From NCBI GenBank assembly GCA_003232155.1, contig QILY01000061.1:1-11705 (forward strand): a stretch of DNA of 11,705 nt, given 5' to 3'. The translations under genes and the position numbers were made by a program. Origin of the DNA: Maribacter sp. Lineage in GTDB: Bacteria; Bacteroidota; Bacteroidia; Flavobacteriales; Flavobacteriaceae. How positions within the stretch are numbered: position 1 is the stretch's first letter; the number at the start of each line of letters is the position of its first letter. Shown piece after piece: positions 6,021 through 11,705 of the stretch. The notes below the pieces were generated by a model. That model ran no database searches and was not told the DNA's origin. It saw only the letters and a list, made by a program, of their open reading frames with translations.

Positions 6021-7553
6021 ATGCAAAACAAAGTCCTGATTCTAGATTTTGGTTCGCAGTACACCCAACTTATCGCCAGACGAGTGCGCGAGCTGAATAT
6101 TTACTGTGAAATCAAACCTTATAACAAGCCTCCAAAAGATGTATCGAGCTATAAAGCGGTAATTCTTTCGGGTTCGCCTTTTTCGGTTCGGGCAGATGAT
6201 GCGCCACATCCTGACCTATCTGAAATTAAGGGTAAAAAACCTTTGCTCGGTGTTTGTTATGGAGCACAATATTTGGCCCATTTTAACGGTGGTAATGTAG
6301 AGGAATCAAATACGAGAGAATACGGCCGTGCAAACCTTTCTTATGTAGAAGCTAACAATTCGTTTTTAGAAAATATAGATAAAGGAAGCCAGGTCTGGAT
6401 GAGCCATGCCGATACTATCAAAGAACTTCCTGAAAACACAACTTTATTGGCAAGCACCCATGATGTGGCCAATGCTGCTTTTAAATTTAGAGGCGAAGAC
6501 ACTTACGGAATTCAGTTTCATCCAGAAGTATATCATTCTACAGATGGAAAACAATTACTTGAGAATTTCTTGGTAAACATTGCCGGTGTTGCCCAAACGT
6601 GGACTCCTGATGCTTTTGTAGAAACTACGGTAGCTGGTTTAAAAGAGCAAATAGGTGATGAGAAAGTTATTTTGGGCCTATCTGGTGGTGTTGATTCTTC
6701 GGTTGCAGCTGTGCTATTACATAAAGCGATAGGGGAAAACCTGCATTGTATTTTTGTAAACAATGGTCTTTTACGTAAAGATGAGTTTGCTGGGGTGCTA
6801 AAGCAATATGAAGGAATGGGTCTTAATGTAAAAGGAGTTGACGCTTCGGCACGTTTTTTGGATGAATTGGCAGGGGAGAGTAATCCTGAAAAAAAAAGAA
6901 AGATTATTGGACGTGTTTTCATTGAGGTTTTTGATGATGAGTCGCATTTGGTCGATAATGCAAAATGGTTGGCACAGGGTACGATTTATCCTGATGTGAT
7001 TGAATCGGTTTCTGCTACAGGCGGACCTTCAGCAACTATAAAAAGTCATCATAATGTAGGTGGATTGCCTGATTATATGAAGTTGAAAGTGGTAGAGCCT
7101 TTGAAAATGTTGTTTAAAGATGAAGTGCGCCGCGTTGGGGCAAGCATGGGATTAGATAAAACATTATTGGGCAGACACCCATTTCCGGGCCCGGGATTGG
7201 CAATTCGTATATTAGGGGATATCACGCCTGAAAAAGTGGCTATTTTACAAGAAGTGGATGCTATTTTTATCAACGGATTGAAAGAATGGGGACTTTATGA
7301 CAAAGTTTGGCAGGCCGGAGCCATGCTTTTACCCGTAAATAGTGTAGGGGTAATGGGCGATGAACGCACTTATGAAAAATGTGTAGTTTTACGAGCAGTA
7401 GAAAGTACAGATGGTATGACGGCCGATTGGGTAAATTTACCCTATGAATTTTTGCAAAAAACGTCGAATGATATTATAAATAAAGTCAGAGGTGTAAATA
7501 GAGTGGTATATGATATTAGCTCTAAACCACCTGCGACTATTGAATGGGAATAA
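6021..7553 (+). CDS. guaA: GMP synthase (glutamine-hydrolysing)
   Basis: GuaA converts XMP to GMP using ATP and glutamine, the last step of guanine nucleotide synthesis in the cytoplasm. Numbered from the ATG at 6021 it has 510 residues, the usual size. The N-terminal class I glutamine amidotransferase domain has the oxyanion region LSGSPFSV (49-56), nucleophile Cys79 in GVCYGAQ, and His167 and Glu169 in QFHPE. The ATP-pyrophosphatase domain carries the P-loop SGGVDSS (221-227). The C-terminal dimerisation/XMP-binding domain includes GRHPFPGPGLA and ends PPATIEWE. A TTG at 6015 would add two residues, but the ATG gives the typical MQNKVLILDFGSQYTQL start and follows the -7 box. The gene looks fully intact. 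Its stop lies two bases before the likely start of the LysM protein, so the two are probably cotranscribed. The palindrome at 5981-5992 may control it. Confidence 0.97.
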   Translation: MQNKVLILDFGSQYTQLIARRVRELNIYCEIKPYNKPPKDVSSYKAVILSGSPFSVRADDAPHPDLSEIKGKKPLLGVCYGAQYLAHFNGGNVEESNTREYGRANLSYVEANNSFLENIDKGSQVWMSHADTIKELPENTTLLASTHDVANAAFKFRGEDTYGIQFHPEVYHSTDGKQLLENFLVNIAGVAQTWTPDAFVETTVAGLKEQIGDEKVILGLSGGVDSSVAAVLLHKAIGENLHCIFVNNGLLRKDEFAGVLKQYEGMGLNVKGVDASARFLDELAGESNPEKKRKIIGRVFIEVFDDESHLVDNAKWLAQGTIYPDVIESVSATGGPSATIKSHHNVGGLPDYMKLKVVEPLKMLFKDEVRRVGASMGLDKTLLGRHPFPGPGLAIRILGDITPEKVAILQEVDAIFINGLKEWGLYDKVWQAGAMLLPVNSVGVMGDERTYEKCVVLRAVESTDGMTADWVNLPYEFLQKTSNDIINKVRGVNRVVYDISSKPPATIEWE

Positions 7554-7555
7554 AT

Positions 7556-9733
7556 ATGAATCAATTTTTGAAAAGTATAGTTATATCTATACTATTTGTG
7601 CTAGTGGGCTGTAAGGCTATGGCACAAAAGTTTACATTTACACATGCTGTTAAAAGAGGTGAAACTGTAGAGAGTATCGCGAAACAATATAAAGTAACAC
7701 CGCACAGTATTCTCAAACTCAACAAAGAATTAAAGCAGGGGCAGGACGACCTTAAGCCCAATACTATTTTAGTAATTCCTTTAGATCCAGAAATAGTTGA
7801 AGCTAAAGTAGCTGATATTATAAAAAGTTCTGATGAAAAGAAGATCGAGGTTCAAGAAGAACCCATAGGTTTTACATCCCATAAAGTCAGAAGAAAGGAA
7901 ACTTTATTCGGTATTGCAAAACGATACAATATTACTGAAAATGATATTAAACGCTATAATCGAGAATTGTATTCTGCACAGTTGCAGAAAAAGATGATTT
8001 TGAAAATCCCGAAGTATAAACGCGTCAAACCTGATGAAAATGCAATCAATGAAGAAGATTTTGAAACCTACACAGTAGCTCCAAAAGAAACAAGATGGAG
8101 TATTGCCCATAAATACGGAATCACCATTGATAGTATGTTGGTGCTTAATCCTGAGCTTTCAAAAACTACAGATTATTTAGCGAAAGGGCAAGAATTAAGA
8201 ATGCCTAAAATAGCAGGTAGTAGCGTTCAGAACCAAGTAACTGAACTGTTTGTTTCGTATACCGTTCCTCCTAAAATGACACTGTACAGTTTGGGTAGGG
8301 AATATAGTATTGAACCAAATGAAATAGTACGTTTAAATCCTGAAATAGTTGAAAATAATGGTTTGAAAGAGGGTATGGTCATTCGTCTTCCTGAAAAGAA
8401 GATTACTACTGGCGAGGTCAATACAGATAATTATATTTTCTACGAGGTAAAACCTAAACAGAATGAGTTTAGACTCACCCGTAAATTTGGTATGTCATGG
8501 ACAGAAATACTACAACTTAACCCTGATTTAAAAGATGGGCTGAAAGCAGGAATGGTATTAAAATTACCTAAAACCCAAACAGGTGATTTTGAAGTTCGAA
8601 ATGCATTGGTTCTCGATAAAATCAATTTGTTGGATAGTATTAATGTAAACAACAAGCCTAAATTACTTTTCATATTACCTTTTCGTTTAGATCTGGTAGA
8701 TGTAAACAGGAAATCAAAGACCAAAAAAACTATTCAGGAGCGTACAGATATTAAACTAAGTCTTAGTCTGTACTCAGGAGCTTTAATAGCCATTGATTCC
8801 ATTGCCAAGTTAGGTGTCTCAGTCAACGTAAAAACGCTTGATAACCAATTGAGTTTAGTAAAGACCAAAGAAATATTATCAGACGAGAACTTATCAGACG
8901 TAAGTGCTATAATTGGCCCTTTAGATGTGCCATCGCTCAGAGAAGTTGCCATCAGAGCGGCTAATTACCAAGTTACCTATTGTTGCTCCTATAACCTCAG
9001 AGACTGATGTGAGTTTAAAAAATGTTTTCTTTTCATATACGTCAGACGCCGTTTTACGAGAACATATTTTAAATCATATACTTGAAAAAAGGACCGATCA
9101 GAATATTGTTATTATAGCTGACCTCAAGAATGCTTTTGCGAAAGACTCTATTTTATCAAAGTTTCCTGAAGCTAAAGTTGCAGAAGTGATGGAAGAAAAA
9201 AAGAACATAGGCGTAAATAGAAAGAAATTAGGGAGATTACTATCTAAAACTACTGATAATTGGGTATTTGTTGAAAGTGATAACTTTAAATTGATATCGA
9301 GTATAACCTCTATTTTAAACTCTTTTCAAACCCAAAAGTAAGTTCAAAAAAGATTACAGTGAAAATGTTCACTACCAATAAGAACAAAGCTTTTGATAAT
9401 GATGTAATATCTGGTGCGCATTTATCTAACCTTAATTTTACCTACCCTTCCGTATATCGTGAAGCAACTAATACCTCATTCATAAAATCATATCGTCGAC
9501 GTTTTGGTGACACACCTGATAGATATGCGGTACGCGGATTTGATATGACTTATGACCTTTTATTAAAATTGGCATATAAGAATAATTTGATTGAAGCTTC
9601 CCGATTAATAGGAGAGACCGAATATTCAGGCAATAAATTTTTGTACGAGAAAGATTTCGCATCAGGCTTTTTTAATCAAGCATCTTATATTATGATGTAT
9701 GACCAAATGAGAGTGAAAGAAGTAAAAGAATAA
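7556..9733 (+). pseudogene. LysM-repeat protein with PBP1/substrate-binding fold, split by two frameshifts
   Basis: Three consecutive reading segments make up one protein of about 725 residues. The first (7556-9007; an ATG at 7544 overlapping guaA is less likely) starts with a signal peptide MNQFLKSIVISILFVLVGC, then Lys-Ala-Met-Ala-Gln. It is cleaved either at AMA|Q or as a lipoprotein at the Cys. Five LysM repeats follow at about 26-76, 107-153, 171-219, 233-280 and 295-338, which should bind peptidoglycan. From about residue 368 a periplasmic-binding type 1 fold begins (LLFILPFRLDL, SGALIAIDSI, AIIGPLDVPS). The frame is lost near 8975, where one extra base separates NYQV from PIVAPITSET. 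It is lost again near 9334-9338, where an A appears to be missing, after which KMFTTNKNKAFDND continues to the TAA at 9733. The +1 and -1 shifts cancel overall, but TGA at 9005 and TAA at 9339 block translation. Similar proteins lie next to guaA in related bacteria, by my recollection. The function is unknown; a cell-wall-associated role is inferred. Confidence 0.85.
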
Positions 9734-9736
9734 TAG

Positions 9737-10141
9737 ATGACATCAAAAGTTACATATACAGGTGAATTACGAACAACTTGTGAGCACTTGCGTTCAGGAG
9801 ATACATTTATTACTGATGCTCCTGTAGATAATAATGGTCTAGGACAGGCATTTTCACCAACAGATACCGTTGCCACAGGTTTAGCAAGTTGTATACTTAC
9901 CATGATGGGTATAAAAGCGAACGGTCTAGAGGTAGATTTATCGAATGCAACGGCAGAAGTTACCAAACATATGGCATCAGAACCCAGACGCATTTCTAAA
10001 ATTGAATTGGTTTTGAGTTTGCCGTCAAACATATCTGATAAGAATAGAAAAATTCTGATACATACAGCTAATACCTGTCCTGTACATCATAGTTTGCACC
10101 CTGATATTGAAAAGATAATCTCGTTTAATTGGGTACAGTAA
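9737..10141 (+). CDS. OsmC/Ohr-family peroxidase-like protein
   Basis: OsmC-family proteins reduce organic hydroperoxides with a pair of reactive cysteines. This 134-residue protein has the family layout: an N-terminal beta-sheet region (VTYTGELRTTCEH), then FSPTDTVATGLASCILTMMG with the first catalytic cysteine at Cys52, and the C-terminal ANTCPVHHSL with the second at Cys114. The size matches short cytoplasmic YhfA-type OsmC proteins, so the exact substrate is uncertain. It starts 3 nt after the stop of the LysM gene and overlaps the next gene by 13 nt, so it is probably the third gene of the guaA transcript. The ATG at 9737 is preferred because the protein then starts directly at the first strand. 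There is no signal peptide. In a bacillithiol-using cell its disulfide may be recycled by bacillithiol or lipoylated partners, but that is inference. Confidence 0.9.
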   Translation: MTSKVTYTGELRTTCEHLRSGDTFITDAPVDNNGLGQAFSPTDTVATGLASCILTMMGIKANGLEVDLSNATAEVTKHMASEPRRISKIELVLSLPSNISDKNRKILIHTANTCPVHHSLHPDIEKIISFNWVQ

Positions 10142-10659
10142 AATACATTTTCGCTTTTGGTTTTTTTGTGCTGATGGGTTTTCATTCTGAACAAGATTCT
10201 GAAACGATTTCATGGAATGCGGATAAACGTCTTTCTTGGAGTGATTTCAAAGAAAAAGCTCCACAAAATGCTGGAGCTGCAGCAACCACTGCAAGCGGAA
10301 TCACCTATCAATTTTCAACTTCGGGAACAAGGGATAATATGGAAATTGATTTTGAGATCAGCACTCATTTTTACCCTAATAAATCATGGTATCAACCTGA
10401 ACTTTGTGATGATGTAATATTAGGTCACGAACAATTGCATTTTGATATTTCAGAACTCTACGCCCGAAAAATGCGAAAACGTTTGGCCAATACCAAGTTT
10501 ACCCAAAATGTAAAAACTGAAGTAAAGTCTATCTATAGAGAAATTCTAAGAGAGCTAGATGACTTTCAAAACACCTACGATGATGAGACCAATTTTTCTA
10601 GAAATTTAGAACAACAGCTTATTTGGAATGAAAAAATACCCAATATGCTTAATAATTAA
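10129..10659 (+). CDS. DUF922-like exported protein with HExxH motif, putative metallopeptidase
   Basis: The 176-residue protein starts with a short basic and hydrophobic segment (about residues 4-19), so it is probably exported. Near the C-terminal half it carries GHEQLHFDISELYARKMRKR, in which His100-Glu101-x-x-His104 is a zinc-metallopeptidase signature followed by Phe-Asp. It ends with the conserved-looking YDDETNFSRNLEQQLIWNEKI. This arrangement fits the DUF922 family, whose activity is to my knowledge not established. Peptidase function is inferred from the motif only. The start is uncertain: the TTG at 10129 overlaps the OsmC gene by 13 nt and keeps the signal segment, while the first ATG (10174) would remove it. 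Translational coupling to the OsmC gene would fit a weak start codon. It is the last gene of the plus-strand cluster and converges with the outer-membrane protein gene. Confidence 0.8.
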   Translation: MGTVKYIFAFGFFVLMGFHSEQDSETISWNADKRLSWSDFKEKAPQNAGAAATTASGITYQFSTSGTRDNMEIDFEISTHFYPNKSWYQPELCDDVILGHEQLHFDISELYARKMRKRLANTKFTQNVKTEVKSIYREILRELDDFQNTYDDETNFSRNLEQQLIWNEKIPNMLNN

Positions 10660-10680
10660 CGTACAATTTTATTCAGGTTC

Positions 10681-10701
10681 TATACTAATCGTATTGGTAT
10701 A
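10681..10701. terminator. Hairpin between convergent genes, weak terminator candidate
   Basis: TATACTAAT (10681-10689) pairs with ATTGGTATA (10693-10701) around a 3-nt loop, with one T-G wobble. It lies between the ends of the DUF922-like gene and the outer-membrane protein gene. There is no T-run after it on either strand, so it may slow or stabilise transcripts rather than act as a classical terminator. Confidence 0.35.
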
Positions 10702-10710
10702 ATCCCGGGT

Positions 10711-11241
10711 TTAAAATCGAAATGAAATTCCGAGACTTAGAAACGCCACCCCGTAACCTGCTTCGGCAGATCCCGCCAAACTTTCGGTAAAATACCATCT
10801 AGCACCAACAAAACCTGTTGCGGCGGGTCTATTATTAAAATTAGTTCCTATGCCTTCGCCATTAAAAGAAAGAATATTGTAAGAGAGCATTAGTCCACCA
10901 TACACGTCAAGGTTTTCAACATTGAGACCAGTATAGTGATAAGCTCCCCGTACACCTATAATTGTATAGTTCCACTTACTTTCGAATAACAAGCTGTTGT
11001 TTCTTAAGGTTTTAGTGCCAATATAACCGCCTAAACTTACTACGCCTGGGCCAGCATCCCAAATGCCGCGCTCGTAACCAATACCGTATCCTAAACCTTG
11101 AGATGAGGTTATGAAACTTCCGAAGTTACCGCCAAGACCAATATTAGCTGTAATGACATTAGTACCTGTTTCGAATTCTTGAGCTTGAATAGTGTAAAAA
11201 GAACATAAAATGACGGTGAATATTGTTATTGTTTTTTTCAT
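10711..11241 (-). CDS. Small outer-membrane beta-barrel protein
   Basis: The 176-residue product has a clear signal peptide (MKKTITIFTVILCSFYTIQA, cleavage before Gln21). The mature part consists of alternating, glycine- and aromatic-rich strands such as NVITANIGLGGNFG, YGIGYERG, VVSLGGYIGT, WNYTIIGVRGAYHYTG, LDVYGGLMLSYNIL, GFVGARWYF and SLAGSAEAGYGVAFLSLGI. It ends in Phe-Arg-Phe, matching the C-terminal aromatic signal for outer-membrane insertion. Six to eight strands fit the length, as in OmpX/OmpA-like small barrels. The function is unknown; adhesion, stability or small-solute roles are possible. The ATG at 11241 is preferred because it starts the signal peptide. The upstream small lipoprotein's frame currently overlaps it by 83 bp, which looks secondary (see that entry). 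Confidence 0.85.
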   Translation of the reverse strand: MKKTITIFTVILCSFYTIQAQEFETGTNVITANIGLGGNFGSFITSSQGLGYGIGYERGIWDAGPGVVSLGGYIGTKTLRNNSLLFESKWNYTIIGVRGAYHYTGLNVENLDVYGGLMLSYNILSFNGEGIGTNFNNRPAATGFVGARWYFTESLAGSAEAGYGVAFLSLGISFRF

Positions 11242-11515
11242 AATTTAGTTTAAAAATGTTTTGATTTAGTTTTAATTCCAGTTGTTCTCTTTGTTCTGAA
11301 GTGGTAAATTCATTACAACTACCAGAAAGAATTCTATCGATGTTGGCAATGATACTGGAACAGCTTTCGTTATTGTCGATGTCATCGTCTATTCCAGCTA
11401 ATAAATTAGCGCATTCCACGGCATCTAAACTGTCCTTGACGTCATCAACAACTGAGCAACCTATAAGTATTGAAAATAAAATGGTAAATAAAGAGAATAG
11501 TATTGGTTTATTCAT
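11159..11515 (-). CDS. Small lipoprotein of unknown function, 3' end probably altered by a T-tract indel
   Basis: The 118-residue frame starts MNKPILFSLFTILFSILIGC, a lipoprotein signal peptide with the lipobox cysteine at Cys20. The mature part is acidic, with three further cysteines (35, 52, 67) and helical character (SSIIANIDRILSG, SEQREQLELKLN). I do not recognise the family. The last ~28 codons overlap the start of the barrel gene in another frame, and their sequence (NYEKNNNN) is just that gene's start read out of frame. Removing one T from the minus-strand T5 tract (11252-11256) would end the protein as NQNILN with TAA at 11245-11247, three bases before the barrel's ATG. That is a normal operon junction, so the longer frame is probably an indel product. 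Even the long form would keep its likely functional part. Confidence 0.7.
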   Translation of the reverse strand: MNKPILFSLFTILFSILIGCSVVDDVKDSLDAVECANLLAGIDDDIDNNESCSSIIANIDRILSGSCNEFTTSEQREQLELKLNQNIFKLNYEKNNNNIHRHFMFFLHYSSSRIRNRY

Positions 11516-11553
11516 AATACATCTATTTTTAATTTGAAATAATTTTAATTGTG

Positions 11554-11705
11554 TTATTGAACTTCGTAGCCTACATCGGTAAATATGCCATCGGTAATCT
11601 GGTAGACAGTAATAGTGTCTTCATCAGTTCCCTTAAAACTAAATTTACCTGAAATAAGTTGCTTATCACGGTCAATAGCGGTTATTTCAATTGAAATTTC
11701 TTCTA
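11554..11705 (-). CDS. 3' end of a DUF6252-like lipoprotein gene (partial)
   Basis: The minus strand is open from the window edge to a TAA at 11554-11556 and encodes about 49 residues: EEISIEITAIDRDKQLISG, then KFSFKGTDEDTITVYQITDG and IFTDVGYEVQ. The pattern of a 'SGKFSF' strand, then an acidic turn, then 'ITDGIFTDVGY' near the end resembles the C-terminus of DUF6252-type lipoproteins common in flavobacteria. The assignment is from memory and moderate. The start, signal peptide and most of the protein lie outside the window. It is followed after 38 nt by the small lipoprotein gene on the same strand, so the three genes at this edge probably form one operon. Confidence 0.75.
   Translation of the reverse strand, partial: EEISIEITAIDRDKQLISGKFSFKGTDEDTITVYQITDGIFTDVGYEVQ

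Noticed and set aside
5873..6109. Plus-strand open frame overlapping the guaA start
   Set aside because: It overlaps guaA in another frame and crosses the promoter and palindrome region. There is no family resemblance.
9330..9345. Programmed -1 frameshifting in the LysM gene at CCCAAAAG
   Set aside because: The heptamer C CCA AAA exists, but in the wrong frame for slippage from the upstream reading (ACC CAA AAG). No downstream stimulatory hairpin is apparent, and a second shift would still be needed at 8975.
1..11705. Mobile element, defence island, CRISPR array or biosynthetic cluster
   Set aside because: No transposase, integrase, Cas, nuclease or toxin-antitoxin signature, no long terminal inverted repeats and no regularly spaced repeats were seen. 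The gene content is ordinary flavobacterial core plus envelope proteins.

Overview
The window looks like a chromosomal segment from a member of the Flavobacteriaceae (Bacteroidota), probably a marine relative of Maribacter, Zobellia or Arenibacter. The reasons are the AT-rich composition, the scarcity of Shine-Dalgarno sequences, promoter -7 boxes of the Bacteroidota type (TAnnTTTG), a flavobacterial-style BshC, a LysM plus periplasmic-binding-fold protein directly behind guaA, and lipoproteins and outer-membrane barrels with typical Bacteroidota signal peptides. The genus is an inference. I see no insertion sequence, phage gene, CRISPR array, tRNA or rRNA.

Layout. At 1-1071 are the probable tail of an unknown gene and a membrane-anchored alpha/beta hydrolase. 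At 1095-2194 (minus) is a serine beta-lactamase-family lipoprotein gene that can be read end to end only by crossing two frameshifts. At 2320-5348 are rimO (methylthiotransferase for ribosomal protein S12) and bshC (last step of bacillithiol synthesis), both intact. At 5349-6020 is a gene-poor stretch with a strong terminator hairpin, a probable broken small gene on the minus strand, and a compact divergent control region with a perfect 12-bp palindrome. At 6021-10659 is a plus-strand cluster: guaA (GMP synthetase), a LysM/PBP1-fold surface protein split by two compensating frameshifts, an OsmC-family peroxidase and a DUF922-like protein with an HExxH motif. At 10711-11705 (minus) are an outer-membrane beta-barrel protein, a small lipoprotein whose reading frame runs 83 bp into the barrel gene, and the 3' end of what looks like a DUF6252-type lipoprotein gene.

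How the genes relate. rimO, bshC and guaA are housekeeping genes for ribosome modification, thiol redox balance and purine synthesis. BshC and the OsmC protein both concern thiol or peroxide chemistry, but nothing in the sequence ties them together. The tight spacing from guaA to the DUF922-like gene (overlap or 3 nt) suggests a single transcript. The three minus-strand genes at the right edge probably form an envelope-protein operon.

The most notable signal is not a new system. It is a cluster of short indels, mostly in homopolymer or dinucleotide tracts, in the accessory envelope genes (beta-lactamase, LysM/PBP1, small lipoprotein, small unknown gene), while the housekeeping genes have none. 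This could be real gene decay, reversible tract variation, or sequencing/assembly error; sequence alone does not decide. I did not find a convincing undescribed multi-gene system here.
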